Source: Podospora pseudoanserina
Taxonomy: Eukaryota > Ascomycota > Sordariomycetes > Sordariales > Podosporaceae
Length of the DNA stretch: 64,000 bases
Reading direction: 5' to 3'
Assembly (NCBI RefSeq): GCF_035222485.1
Contig: NC_085922.1
Location: forward strand, 2,309,001 to 2,373,000
Each line of letters begins with the position of its first letter. Positions within the stretch are counted from its first letter, which is position 1. This document shows positions 1-12,712 of this stretch, in pieces. The notes beneath the pieces were generated by a model that was given only the letters and a program-made list of their open reading frames with translations, was not told the origin of the DNA and ran no database searches. Both the position numbers and the translations under genes were made by a program.

Positions 1-1428
1 GTCGATTGCCCTGGTCAGCTGCGACTCCAACAGCTCGACGAGCCTCGTGGGCGAGCTCATCACGACTGCCAAGCCGAGGGCGATATTGCTGTACAGCATC
101 AAGGGGAACTGCTGCGCGCTGCAGGGTTCCTATCAGGACTTGGAAGGGACGCCTTACGATACATTGTTCACCATGGCGAACCAGGAGGAATCCATTGCTG
201 CCATGAACAGCACACGCTTGGCCGGGGCGTCGGCTGCTGCCACCATCACTGGCGGCATCACTGCTGCCGGCCCGGAAACGAGTGCCCAAGTACCGCACAA
301 TGGGAACAATTCGGCGGTGGCGATGAGCATCCTGTATAGCATCACAGGTCTCATCACGCTCCTCTTTCTCGTTATCATTGCGACGGGCGCTATCAGGGCA
401 CATCGATATCCGGAACGATATGGGCCGCGATCGGGTTACGGCGGACGACCCCGACAAAGTAGGGCAAAGGGGCTGGCGCGCGCGGTGTTGGAGACGCTTC
501 CCATTGTCAAGTTTGGGGATCCGGCACCGGCAAAACCTGATCCAGCCCTCGAGCTCGAGTCCCAAACATCTCGATCGTCATCCGAGCCGGGGATAGGGAC
601 CAGATTATCAGCCATCCCAGAGGAGCCCAAGACGCCCAGGACACCCAAAACACCCAAAACGCCAGCAAAGCGGCAAAATGAAGGTCTGGGGACAGTCTTG
701 GAGTCTGAAGATGACGACCAGCCAGCCGTAAACCCAATAATTGCTGCCCCCAAAGACGCCAATGGTGGCGAGAATGGGACCAAGGACGGCAAGCGGATAT
801 CAGAGGAGCACCTTGGATGCTCAATCTGCACCGAGGACTTTCTTGTGGGGGAGGACGTACGAGTGCTACCTTGTGACCACCAATTTCACCCGCCGTGTAT
901 CGACCCGTGGTTGATCAACGTATCCGGGACTTGTCCACTGTGGTAAGCGTACTGCTCAATTCGTTTTATTTACCAAACACTAACCTCCACAGCCGTCTCG
1001 ACCTCCGACCCCACGACGAGCAAAACCCAGAAGACCCCCATCACCTCGCACCACCCTTGGCCGGCGAATGGAATGAGAATAACGCTCAAACGACACAGCA
1101 ACAACGCCGGAAATCACTACGGTTCCTTGACCTGCACCGCCTCCGGCACGCCTCGGTTGAGGAACGGATTGAAATCTTGAGAAGACACCGATCACAGCAG
1201 CAGTTGAGAGAGTCTCAACCACCGCAGTCGTCTTCGTCGGGGTCGACGACGGCAGATTCGGAGGAGCATCACAGCCGACGGGCGAGCTTGGCGGATAGGC
1301 TGAGGGATAAATTTAGGGTTCATACCACCACGAGGCAGGATGGTGGTGGTGGGGAAATGACAAGGACGACGACGACGACAACAACAACAACGGCAAGGGA
1401 GGCTGGACCACCACCGGCCTCGACATAA
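1..1428 (+). CDS. PA-TM-RING type E3 ubiquitin ligase (3' part, 5' truncated)
   Basis: The reading frame is open from base 2, so the gene begins left of the window. Exons are <2-942 and 993-1428; the 50-nt intron (donor GTAAGC, acceptor CACAG) splits the last zinc-ligand codon and turns TCPLW into TCPLC. The visible N-terminal part (IALVSCDSNS, then AILLYS) resembles the end of a lumenal protease-associated domain. One transmembrane segment follows (about 318-384), then a basic, Pro/Thr-rich cytosolic linker and a RING-H2 finger: CSIC, LPCDHQFHPPCIDPW, CPLC. The tail is Gln/Ser/Thr-rich and ends in a Thr run coded by ACG/ACA repeats. Proteins of this architecture are endomembrane or vacuolar E3 ligases. 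RING identity is strong; the PA call rests on a fragment. Substrates cannot be inferred. Confidence 0.85.
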
Positions 1429-4400
1429 CTACGACAACACACACGACAGGAGCAACATTCTCCACTTATAATGACCGGAGCTTAATGGCAAAAGAATGAC
1501 ATAATTCGCCGAGTATACGACAGGACGGATAATAAGTAATGTTTTGGATAACTATGGGAGACTCTTTGATAGAGAACACCAACAAGGCAAACGCGATGGG
1601 GCTTTAATATTCTTTTTTAGCGACAATCTTGGGGAATACCACGGGCATTTTGGGACAGGAAAGGGGCCGGTATCTGGACAAAACTCAAATTGGTCAGGAG
1701 GACAAGGACAGGACTGGATCGGTTAGACAATTTGGCGTTCTTTTGCGTGATGGTTTTGCGGTGATATCATTGCATTTGGCGTTTTTTTTTCTTTTTCTTT
1801 TTTTTGGTTTCATGAAAGGGGAGGATTTGGGACTGAAGAATGATATAGTTGGCCAATATGAAGTGTTGGGAAGGAAACAGGAATGAACATGAACATGGAT
1901 GAAGTCGACGCAGGGGCAGAAGAACGAATTCGAAGGGAAGAGACTACCGGCTGAGATGGCAGCAGCCGGCCAACTCCCAAGAGATATAGTGCGATCTGAT
2001 AGATAAGAATAAGTTTTACGTTTTCGAGTGCGGAAAGTAGCTAAGAAAAAAATATAATCGTTACCAGACAAAACTATACTAGGCAAAACATGATCAGATG
2101 TGTCTTGATACAAAAGGCATCCAATCTTTCTCATCAGCCGTTTCAAGTGTTGATTATTATCTTGTTTTTATTCTCAAGAAACAACCCCCGACAGAAGAAG
2201 CCCATCAGTCGTGTGACCTGCCCTTTTTGAGCAGGGCTTGTTTTCGAGATATTTATGGAAGGTCTGGCAAGTTTATGAGACTTGGGTTGTTGATGGGGTT
2301 ATGCAAGGGACAGGGGCCATGTATCTTATTGTTCTCCTCTATTTAAGAAGGGCATTTGTCGATAGGAATGACCGAGGCCGTTGAATTCGACCTGAGAATA
2401 ATAAGTGAGGGAGTGAGTGAGGGAGGGTGAAGCTGGGGGTGGATTATGTAAGGCCTCACTTTCCGAACCCCGAAGACAAGGGAGCACAGGCCCCTGGATT
2501 GATCGCCGCAGGGATTGGTTGGTTAGCGCTTTGGCCAGGTCGAGGTGGGAACCGGGGTTGAGAGGGGAACGCTAGGCTTGTTTGGGACTTACACAGGTAT
2601 TCAACCCTTACGTCCCTTTTGGGAGTGAGGTGTTGAAGGGTGAGATGATGTAGCAGTTCTTGTTTGAGCTCATTCTCAAACAAACCTGACTGAGCGATGC
2701 TCAGGTTAACTCATGATCATTATGTCGCAGGGCTAGTCGAGGTGTCTGCAGAACTTTGGACTGAAGGCCAACAACTGTTGTGAGGCGTGAAGTTCATGAG
2801 CTAACAGTGCTGTCCAACGAACGGTTCGAGTCCAGCTCGCCGGTTTGTGGACTGATAATTATGTGAGGCTTAACATGGAACTACATTAGCGTGGGCTTCT
2901 AGACTTGCTCAAACGGTTCAGAAGCGGGGGAAAACGTCGAGTGTTGACGCCCCTTGTATAGCACACCATTGGAGTTAGCTTCTGTAGTTTGTTTGAGCGG
3001 CATATGACCTGTCAACTGATTTGAGGACGGCGCTGGAAAGCATTCTCCTATCTCTGAGATTGATTGAATTTTTGCTGAGCTTTGGAAGGCTGAGAATCTC
3101 GGGCCAAATTGTCTCTCTTTTACGGATCTGGACAAGTAGGGAGGAGCACTGGAGTGATACGAGCCATCGGCCGCCGGCCAGGCTAGCCCTCTTGTTACCG
3201 TTGCACGGCAGTCTCGCTTTTGCTTTGATATGGAAGGCGAAGCAGGGAGTTTCCTTGAGAGAGCCGCGATCGTTGGGTTCTGAAAGGTAAGCCCCGTCGT
3301 CGGAGGGTCGGGTTGAGATCGGGCATGTCTTGAACGGGAGGAAGAGGTAAGAAGAGGTAAATACGGCCGATGAGGTCGACTGAGAAGACAACAGAAGGAA
3401 CATGAAATATGGTGGGAAAGAGCTACCCATTATCAACAAATTATCAGTGCCATGCTCCACTCTGAGCAAGTCATCTCTCCCTCTACAACATTCTCTTCAA
3501 TATTGGGCCAAGTTCGGGACCGATGCGGTGGCATTTTCTATACATACATGATCCCCTGCAGCAAGCATGCATTCCCACATCCAAGCAAGATCATGTTCGC
3601 TGACAGCACGAAATCGTCCGCGGCCTTGGTGAGTTGAACACTTGTGAATGGTCCAAGCTAGGGCTACACCAGATCTTGTCGGAATTGCTTCTGTTGCCAC
3701 CTGCCATTTATACCATGTCACTCCGATCTGTAATTTTTTTGAGCTCCGAAAAGCGTGGATTCATTGTTCTGATGCATCTCGTTGTTTCTCAGGCCAGGTC
3801 AACACGGGCAGATGCCGGCTTACCAACACTAGATGGCTGAAAGCAACGGTTGTACTGCAGCACCAGTGGCGCATCAGCTCTTGTTCTTTTTCCAGGGTTG
3901 TTTCTTCCTCTCACGATGCTCTGGGCACTGCCTGAGTGTCTTGGATCAGACCTACCCTACCGAGACAAGCACTCCAGCACCTGAGCTCAGAAACACCCAA
4001 GACGCTGTTTCCGACCCGTGGGTTCTGATGAACAGCAAGGGGCCCCATCGATTCAGTCGGGATTGTTCTTCCCCCCCTTCCCTCTTACCGTTCCTATTTT
4101 ACAGTCGGTTCTTCCACCTTGCCACGATGTGGCGGCCACTTTCCAGGAAAGGAACTCCCACGAGCTATTCGTCATGGCAGCGCGCAAACGTTAGCATTTT
4201 CACCTCACACCTGGGTCTTGGCTGTCTCTCTATTCTAACTGTTCAGCTACCATTCTCCTCAGCTGATATCTCTCATATTGTCCCTATTATCCTAGCAACT
4301 CACCTATACACGATTACCGTTTCGCGCATAGATGGGTAGATATCAGCCCCTCTCGTCTTGGCTCACCTAGCTACCTACCTTCTCGACCTACCCAATATTC

Positions 4401-4481
4401 AACCACCTTTTATTTTACTACGAGAACACGACCTTGCTTTGATGGATTGTCACAACCGCCAACATTCCTGGCGACGAAACA
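1429..4481. other. Intergenic, no supportable gene
   Basis: This holds the 3' UTR of the RING gene and the upstream region of the seven-TM gene. Short open frames occur on both strands, but none shows family similarity, codon structure or consistent splice sites. An isolated tRNA-like B-box matches at 2823-2833 without a foldable tRNA around it. Confidence 0.6.
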
Positions 4482-6616
4482 ATGGCTCCCCCGATATGGC
4501 TCGTCTTGCGAGGCATCAAGGAAGGGAGCGAGACCTCGTCCTCGGCGGCGGCGGAGAGAAGGAACCCTTCGTACAGCGAGCCGTTGGTTGGCATGGTCAT
4601 AAGTGTCATCCTGGCCATGGTCTCGCTAGTTATTATCTCCTCGTTTCTGAGTATGTCCCTTCTTTTTCTGTCGAGCTGTCTTTGCTGACGGATTGACAGC
4701 CCAAAGGTATCTGGCGGTTAAGCTCTGGAGCAGACTCCCTTTTGTTCAATACTGTAGGTGGCCTTCCGTATGTCATGGTGGTGGCGGAGGAGCAGGATCA
4801 CCGGCTAACGGGAAACAGTGGTGTTCGCTATCTATGCTGATTCCTTTCTGTTTGTGTTTGCTACTGGCATACTCCAGTTTGGTTTTGGTGTGGGATACTC
4901 GGTATCAGTGTGCGAATCAGCCATTCTATTGTGTCTGGCTTGCTATGTAACGACAAAGGTATGCTATTCGGCGGGCTCGTAAGGCTCTCTCGACGAGTGT
5001 GCTAATATTGAATGAGTAGATTGTATGTGCTTGGCTCAGCTCATGTCTTGTATTTTTGCTGACAGGACCTAGCTTATCTACATGTTTCTGGTAGAAAAAG
5101 CCGTAAGACACTGCGGTCGCCATTGACGATTTCCCACTGACACGAGATAGTTCATCATACGATCAGGCTCCAAGAGAAGGCGCATGACGTCGAAGCTCTA
5201 TCTGTTCAACTCGTTCGGCATGATCGGTATGTTCTCGGAGGCCTTGACCGTGTTTATGGGAGCGGTCACTGACAACAGGGAACCACAGGGGTTTATTGCG
5301 TTGTTGTCGTTATGAACTTCATCTAGTATTGCACCCCCTGTTGTCGATCTCAGCTTCCACGGCTAACCGACATCTCCAGTCGCATCACGAGGGTGGAAAA
5401 CGGCCAATGCATAATAGGCATGAGGAAGGAAGCCATGATCCCTCTGATAAGCTTCGATCTGCTCGTCAATGTGAGCCCGTTCAGTTCTTCTCTGTTTCCC
5501 GTTTGGATCCACGGCTCGAACGGTTGCTAACAGTTCAATCATCAGATATATCTTACCTTGGTATTCTTAATACCATTATCCAGTACACCGCTCCTCCTTC
5601 TCTCTGGTTCATTTCCGCCTTACTGACCTGGAATCATAGGAACGTACACGTGGAAGAACTTTGTCCACACACCTGGCAGTCGACGTCTCCGAACCGTGGC
5701 CATGAGAACTTTTGTGGGTTGTGTCTGCACATTGACCAGCAGCGTGGTGTAGGTTTCCCTTCACGCACTGACGGCGGTGACCCCTAACAAGTGCCACAGG
5801 AACCTATCCGTGCTTATGGCTCTCGATGGCGAGCCAGGCTGGGTGTGCCTGATGTGTTGTAATAGTGATATCCTCTTCAGTGCAATTGTCATCCAATGGG
5901 TCACCTCCCGCGACAGCACTAGCTCGGCGGCCTCTACTGATTCTGTCAGCGGAGGAGCATCTCGACCACGAAGTCAGCACAACAACCACACTAGTCACGG
6001 GGGAGAGGAGTTGGCCGGTCTCGACAACAGCCATCACCGCTGCAACGTTAACAACCGGCAGAAGGATTCTCTCGAGGGAGATAAGAAACAACAAGCGAGA
6101 AACAAGTCGCTGAACAGAAAAGGCCTCGTGTCATCCACCGATGCCATCGTTGCAGACGCTGCCGAGATGTCGATCAACCACGCCGAGTTTGGAGGGGATG
6201 GGGATGTCTCGCCGCGAAGTACAGAGGTCAACACGGTGTGTTATGATGACGGTAGGGACAAGGAAACCAACAGGAGGCCGTACACGAGCGGTTCGCTGAC
6301 CAGAACGACGACAACCACGACGACCAACAACCCGCACGACGACGATGGCGCTGCTGCTGGAAGGTTCCCCCGTCTGCCGCCGGCGCTGGCAACATCAACC
6401 GTCCGGCACCACACCTCAGAAGTTAGAGTCGACGTTGATTACGGCGCGACGAGTCTGAGTAGCCGCGAGATTGCCGATGGGGAGGAGGCTAGGTTGGGGA
6501 ACAGCATTGTGATTGGGTCTGGGACGAGCGTGTGCGGTGTGACGGATGTCACTGGGGGCGGGAGGTGGACAAAACAACCGCCGGCTTGGAGTCCAGGAAC
6601 GGGGCCGGGGCTTTAG
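4482..6616 (+). CDS. Seven-TM fungal integral membrane protein, 11 predicted exons
   Basis: Predicted exons: 4482-4650, 4700-4753, 4819-4958, 5020-5022, 5073-5102, 5151-5226, 5289-5325, 5380-5470, 5546-5582, 5640-5748, 5800-6616, giving about 520 aa. The start ATG sits in a good context (AACAATGG). About seven hydrophobic segments follow one another, including VISVILAMVSLVIISSF, YADSFLFVFATGIL, CESAILLCLACYVTTK, GVYCVVVVMNFI, LLVNIYLTLVFLIPL, TFVGCVCTLTSSV and SDILFSAIVIQWV. After the last segment lies a hydrophilic Ser/Thr/Asp-rich tail of about 250 residues. I recognise the general type (a conserved fungal GPCR-like membrane protein with a VEKA motif after TM3) but no function. The intron phases and the conserved hydrophobic runs strongly support the model. 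The 3-nt fourth exon is the weak point; skipping it loses one Ile and keeps the frame. Confidence 0.8.
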
Positions 6617-6820
6617 TGGGGTTCGAACTGGAGTTGTGGTGAGCACCGGGATCAGTGCCAAAGGAGAAGCACGGTGAGCTATCCGATTCTTGGGGTGTTG
6701 AGGGAACATGTCGTTGAGGGAAGGGGGTGGAGGGATTGGAGGAGAAGGACTGCTGAGGAGGAGGGGTCGGAGAAGGAGAAGAGGGGTGAGAAGTGCGGGA
6801 AGAGTTGGGGTTGAGAGTAG

Positions 6821-6846
6821 GAGAAGAAGAAGAAGAAGAAGAAGAA
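6821..6846 (+). repeat. (GAA)n microsatellite
   Basis: About eight GAA triplets in the purine-rich region just 3' of the seven-TM gene. Low-complexity sequence; no function inferred. Confidence 0.9.
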
Positions 6847-7245
6847 CAGGTGGGCGGGAAGGTAAGCAAGAGAGGAGTTTTTGCTTTGGTGTGTTTTACT
6901 TGTTTCGCACCCTAGGACTCAGGTTGGTTTGGATACCTTTTTGTTTGGGGGTTGATTTTTCGATGGTAGGATACATGACCTACTTGCATAATGAACATTG
7001 ATTATGGCTCCTCTGGGGACCTGATGCTATGTGGCATGGAAGTCTCGACTGAGTGGCTATGATGAGATACAAAACTGATGGCAGAAAGACTTTGCCTGAG
7101 ATAAGCGTGCATGACCGTAGGTAGCCATGGGGATCGAGTTTCAATTATGATGACAGTGTTCCAATCATCTGAAAAGTCGCAGCCAAGAGGGGAGACAGAA
7201 GAAGTGAAGTAAACAAACAACAGTGAGCATAAAAGTCGAAAAGCT

Positions 7246-7369
7246 CACCGGCCAACCTCTGGTAGGGTGGCCGGTTACGAAAACCCTTCAGGGGGTTTTA
7301 CCTAGGAATTGAACTCGGGGGCTATCAGCAACTTTCGAGATCCTTACCATTTGACCTGACCACAAGTGT
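7246..7369 (-). other. tRNA-like remnant followed by two hairpins
   Basis: Read on the minus strand, a tRNA-like A box (around 7347-7358), a pairing D stem (GGTC at 7356-7353 with GATC at 7342-7339) and a B box (GTTCAATTCC, 7314-7305) are spaced as in a tRNA. The anticodon, T and acceptor stems do not pair, so this is not a working tRNA. Next to it are two perfect inverted repeats: ACCGGCCA/TGGCCGGT (7247-7254 with 7268-7275) and AAAACCC/GGGTTTT (7280-7286 with 7293-7299). It could be a tRNA pseudogene or a decayed tRNA-derived SINE. Confidence 0.4.
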
Positions 7370-8211
7370 TGTTGGCATCCTGGTAAGGGTTTGGGGAGCT
7401 GCTGTTGGGAGGTGGGTTGTGGAGGGGGGGGGGGATATCAAGGTTGCTTGGTCCCTCCTTTTTTGATTGGTGAGGTGGATTGTTGGAAGGCACGCTGTTG
7501 GGAAGGTGCAGGTAGGCAATGGGATGAGGAGAAGGAGAGGTAGGTTGAGTAAACAAGTGAAGGGTTGCTCAACAACAGAGGTCTTCTCTTTGTTTGTGGG
7601 TTGTGAGTCTTTGTTGTGGTGTGTTATATAAATGGAGAGCCTTTTTTGCAGCATTGTCTGTTGGAAGGGCAGATGAGTAACTGTGACGTGCATGTAGTTT
7701 ATATATTGGTACCTATTGTCACGCTATCATCCTTGCAGCCTCTTCCAAACAAACATCTCTCGTAGATTCATTATCTGTTTCTCAGAGTGTTTGACGCAGC
7801 ATTCCGCTCATACGTGGTATCCTTCCCCAACTACACAGCACGGCAAGGTACACTTAGGTGATGTTTGTATGGCAACCAAAAAAAGAGAAATGCTTTCTGC
7901 CGCGTTATGCGACTATTTATTTCGTAGTGGATATCTGTATCCCCTCCCCTCCCCTTCCCATGTTGCCCAACCCTCCCTTCATAAAATATACAATCTTTAT
8001 ATATCCCTCCCTCTTGCTCATGTAGTGGTAATAGTGGTATCCAATCTTTCCCTTGATGTATAAAAAAAAACGCCCAAAAAAATTCCACAATGTTGTACGT
8101 GTGTGTATCATGCCCCCCCCCCCTTCCCTTATGATTTTCGTGGGGTGTTGTTTAAAGTTCATCTTTCTTTTCGTAAAAGTCGTCATCAAGTTCGTTCGTT
8201 TCGTTATAGTG

Positions 8212-8254
8212 AAAAAAAAAAAACAAAAAAAAACAAAAAAAAACAAAAAAAACA
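8212..8254 (+). repeat. Interrupted poly-A tract (A8-9C repeats)
   Basis: Four A runs separated by single C residues, in the 3' flank of the minus-strand FAD gene. Low-complexity sequence; the exact length may be unreliable. Confidence 0.9.
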
Positions 8255-8349
8255 ATTTAATGCCGTCCCTCCTTCTTCGCCGCAACCATCGCCCTCTCCT
8301 TCTCAATCAAAACCCACTGCTCCCGTATCCTTTCCCTCCGACCTTCTAG

Positions 8350-10134
8350 TCACAAGTCCTTTTCGTGAACCTTCACCCGTCCGTTCAGAGCAGTGCCCTT
8401 GGCTCCCACCCTCGACACCAACCTACGACGGGTCGTGGTGAGGCCACCAGCAATCTTGTCAATGACGGCAAGGAAAAGGACCTGGACGAGCCAGATGAGG
8501 AACCGGATGACGTAGTCCCAGAGCGAGTACCTCGGCCTTTCCCCCCTGGCGAGGGTGGACTCCTCGAACTCAAAGGGGATGTTCGCGCCGAGATGCTCGA
8601 CGGCCACGCGGAGGCCGGAGCTGAAGCCATCTTCGTGGGTGCCTTGTCTCGTCCAGGCTCCCGCATAAGAAATCCCGCGCGTGTTTTGGATCTCAGGGAG
8701 GCGTTCCTGGGCCGCGAGGACGGACTTGTTGAAGATTGTGTGCCGGTATGTGTACCTCCCCTGGATGGTCTTCGGGTCGGGCTTGTGCAGCGGGTTGAGG
8801 GTGACGAGGACGTCCCCAAAGGCCGCGCGGGGGATTTCCTGGAGGATGTTCATGTTGTATGTGAGGCAGACCTGGTCAATGTGGCCCGAGCCGGTCATGG
8901 GGGAGGACCGGGAAAGGTAGTTGAATGATGTCCAGGCTTCGTACCTCTCTGGCATAAGAGAGAGGTCAGAATGCAAAAAGACCTCGTTCGTGGAGGTCTG
9001 GAAGGATCGCAGAATGGAATCCTCTGCTTCGGTTGCCGAGTCCCCGATGATGGAGAGGGCTTGGTCGCCGTGGGTGGCGAGGATGACATGGTCGAATACC
9101 TCCGACTTGCCGCCGGTTGGGTGGAGGGTGTGAAGTCTCAACCTGCCGTCCCGCTCAGGGGTGATGGAGATGACCTTGCTGTTGAGGCGGACGTGGTTGG
9201 ATGGGAAGCCCTTCATGACGGCGTCGATGTAGGACTTTGAACCGCTGTTGAGGGTGAGCCATTGTGGGTTCTTGGAGGTTGAGGCGAGGAAGTGGTGGTT
9301 CCACCTGAGTGAGGTCAGCCAACAAATTCGAGTGATGATGAGTCTCAAGGACACAGCTTACATGAAGCGAATGAGTGTGGCGACGGGGAAGTCGAGTGCG
9401 CATTTCTCCGGGCTGGTGTTCCAGAGACTCGCCGTGATGGGGGTGAGATAGTCATCCTTGAACTTGGTTGAGTAGCCCTCCCTCTCGAGGTACTCGCCAA
9501 TGGTCTCCTCAGTTGGCTTCTCGGCGCGCAAGACGTCCAGCGCAAACTTGTCGAAGCGCCAAATGTCAAAGACCAATCTCCACATTCTAGGTGAGAAATA
9601 GTTGCTTCGCTGGCAGAAGAACGCATCTCTGTTCAGGCTGGCCCACTCGAAGCGCCCTTGGTCTCTGGACACCGAGAAGGACATCTCGGCGGGCGCGGTT
9701 TCCACCTTCATCCTCCTAAGAAAGTTCAAAAAGTTCGCTGTCCATGCATTAGTGCGGCTCACTTACAAATGGCCCTAAGCAAAAGGAAACAGGGGTGGAT
9801 GAGAAGCCTCCTTACGGTATGTAGCTTCATTCATGACCATAAACCCAGCATCGACCAAAGTCTTGTACTTTCCCCTCGTGAACTCCACCGTGTTAGCATG
9901 ACCGCCCAGGCGGTCAGCGGCCTCGAAGATGTACACATCATGAGGGCTCCGGTTCAACGCCCACAGCGCACCGATGCCCGCTACACCACTGCCCACCACG
10001 GCCACCTTCTTACGCGGATGGGGGTTCCCTCGTTGAATCATGAGGAAGTAGAGTGCCTGAAACGGCTGAACAAAAGAGGGACGACGAAAGAACGTGGACG
10101 ATGAAGAGGAAGACTGACGGGGAGCGTCGGTCAT
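8350..10134 (-). CDS. FAD-dependent amine-oxidase-like oxidoreductase
   Basis: Predicted exons on the minus strand are 10134-9816, 9737-9362 and 9304-8350 (about 549 aa), with introns of 78 and 57 nt and donors GTAAGG and GTAAGC. Residues 44-60 hold a Rossmann FAD-binding motif (VAVVGSGVAGIGALWAL), followed by EAADRLGGHANTVE, typical of the flavin amine-oxidase superfamily. A C-terminal block (ISYAGAWTRQGTHEDGFSSGL) matches the second FAD-contacting segment. A hydrophobic stretch near residue 500 (FLIWLVQVLFLAVI) suggests a C-terminal membrane anchor. The overall layout resembles the predicted NAD/FAD-binding proteins of the COG2907 type, whose bacterial members often sit next to cyclopropane fatty-acid synthases; no such neighbour is seen here. 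Substrate unknown. Confidence 0.85.
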
Positions 10135-12712
10135 GGGGCAGTTACAACCTTGGGGTGAACAAGGGTGGGAACAGAAGAGAATGCTGCAAGCATGGGAAGA
10201 GAAGGCGAAGAAAGATTACAAGGAGTGGGGTAACGAGACGTATTAAAAGACCTTGCTGTTTTCTGCCACATGCATATGATGTTGGAGTTGGGGGATTACT
10301 CAAGGGTGGACACACCGCAGTTCCGGGCGTCAAATGGGAGGCCCAGGAGAGGTGTAACATGCATTGGTGCCAGTGTAGCTGGCATCGCCGTGTCCACTCA
10401 CCCTCGTTCCCGGCCAGGGGGGACACGCGGTTGATCGTCAAAATCTCAAAAGAGAAGCCTGTTTGTTTCAAGGCCTGATCAAGCGCCAGCCCAAAACCGT
10501 CTTTGTAATGGATGTCTTGGGCAGCCGACCAGGGCTTTTCGAGCTTCGAGAGGCACGACATTTGTGCAGGCACGCATGGCCGGCCAGACCGATCCGATCC
10601 GTGTTACAAGGGTCGATTTTGAATCTTTTGGCATGTTCAATTCTTGATGCTCCAGGCCGATAATGCACCTAGCATTCAAGTTTTTTTTTTTCCTTTCTTG
10701 CTGCTGAAAAACATGGCAGCGGCAGTGAACAGGTGAAAATTCGAATAGCGGTGGCTGGCAGAATGGATTCTCGTATGTCAACTCCGAGGTCAACTCAGCT
10801 TCGAGGTGGCAGGTATCTGAGTTCAGTCTCAGCTTCAACTCATGTGTCCACTTTGACGACCCTCCAAAGATGATTCCATTCAGGAGTTTTTCCCGTCCCC
10901 CTTCATCTCATCCATGAACAAACAGGGGAAGAAGACACGAGAAAATGGATTTCTCTCTTCCAAACTCGGCAGCGGTTGGCAGTCGCCGTTGAGTTTCATC
11001 GCCATCTTGTTATGCAGCAGCCAGGGCGGGCAGTGGGCCAATTGCTATCAACCACAACAGCAGCCCAGCCCCATCAGGCCCTGGCGGTGGATTCGGCCAG
11101 CGCAGCAGGTTGCAACACAGCTGATTTTCCGGCACTAGTGTCGGCCTGACATATGGCGAGGCTGCATTCCCAAGGGAATTGGATATATATATCAGCCATT
11201 AATTGGACGAGGGGTTGGGTATCGAGATGTCTGCAGGCCGTCACATGCTGACCTACCTCGATTGACAATATGATGACACTGAACTGACTTGAAGTTGGGT
11301 TAGGGTTATGACTCTCACCGCACGCAAAGCCACCTTTGCTCAAGCCACACCTCAGATGAAAAATTCTCTTCGACCGACGATGAAAACCGACAATATCGTC
11401 GTTCAACAAAGGACACATTTGACCATGGTCACGGAACCTCCCGAGTATCAAGTCCCGCAAACATCCAATCATCTCACAGCCATCACACAAAATCAGAACA
11501 CGATTTGAACAAAAAAAAATGTCGAGGCCTAACGGGATCGCCCACTCATCGCACAGCTTTTACCCTGGGCTAGTAGCAATTCTTGAGACTCCTTCTTCTT
11601 CTGCCCGGCTTAAATCAACCCGGTGCACAGCTTCTCCAATCGGAATATGTCTCTCGAAAGAAACAAAATCCAAAAGGAAAATTCGCACCGGGCCAGAGTT
11701 TCTGCGTTTCACCGGGGTCAACTTTCTGAAGAAGAAAAAGAGGAAAAGAAGAGATAAAGTTTTGGCGCGCGCGAAAATATTTTATACCACCACTGGAATT
11801 AGGGTGGGGCAGTGGTTATTGGTCTGTGCGGGAAGTTTGGTGGGGTAGAAGGAGGGAGTGAGGGTTGGGGTTGGTGATGGCTTTAAGATTGACTTCGAAC
11901 CATCTGGTGATGTTTTCGAATAAAAGATGCGGCGACAACAGGAAGTTGGCAACCGGAGTCATGTGTAACTCGCAGGTATACTTCGTGCTACGAGCACACA
12001 TGCTCATATTCATGGCCAGCTCACGTTCTTAAGTTACGGACCCGCTGTTCAGTTCTCGACAACATGACATAGGAACGAAAAGGCATCTGACTTTGTAATT
12101 GCAAGGTGGGAATTACAAATATCTTGACGGCTATGGTCAACATGGAAGCATCATGACGTGTGGTGTACAATGCCGGTGGTTCGTCATACCACTGGTTGGA
12201 TATGATAGAAGGACGTGGTGATGGTCTCAACCTACATGACCCTATTGTAACACTTTTGTATAAAGTCACCTTCATTCACAAACGCATCACATTCCATAAG
12301 TTCCACCACAAGGTATTTATATTTTTGGTTTTTTTATTTCTCTCTCATTAAGGTATAAACGGTGTGAAGCATCCAGAGAAAAATACGAGCCAGTCATATC
12401 AACAACAACAACCACCACCAGAAAAAAGAAGTACTAAGGGGGGGGTTGTAAAAATAAAAATAAAAAGAAACATGAAAAGAAAATAGAAAAAAGTCTACAT
12501 CAGAAGCGTTGGTATCTCCCCTATCCTTCAACTTCGCCTTATTCATTGTCATAAACGCACTCGCCAAAAACACCTTGCCACCCTTTTCATGTGATTCTCC
12601 CCCAGAAAATATACAATGGGGTATCATCTCATCCTGGGGCTAATAAAAAAAAGCAAATGCCTTTTTTATTTTTCATGACGCAGCAAAGAAAATATCAAAG
12701 AGTCTTGTTGAT
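10135..12712. other. Intergenic, no supportable gene
   Basis: Contains the promoter of the FAD gene and the 3' flank of the cupredoxin gene. A minus-strand frame at 10573-10400 ends in a GTGAGT donor-like site, but I could not join it to any downstream exon in frame. A short TTAGGG-like stretch near 11296-11312 is too small to be telomeric. Confidence 0.55.

Larger units (their letters stand above)
6617..8349. other. Intergenic between a plus-strand and a minus-strand gene (convergent)
   Basis: The 3' ends of the seven-TM gene and the FAD protein gene face each other here. Contents are a GAA run, a tRNA-like remnant with two hairpins (7246-7369), a C run at 8113-8123 and an interrupted poly-A tract. 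No supportable protein gene. Confidence 0.6.

Noticed and set aside
2733-2833. tRNA-like A box (TAGTCGAGGTG) and perfect B box (GGTTCGAGTCC)
   Set aside because: Boxes are about 90 bp apart and no acceptor, T or anticodon stem can be paired around them; no T-run terminator follows.
10400-10573. Minus-strand frame upstream of the FAD gene ending at a GTGAGT donor-like site
   Set aside because: Joining it to plausible acceptors upstream of the FAD gene ATG runs into a stop or the wrong frame, and no independent gene could be built.
11296-11312. TTAGGG-like telomeric motif
   Set aside because: Only about two units; far too short to be an interstitial telomere array.
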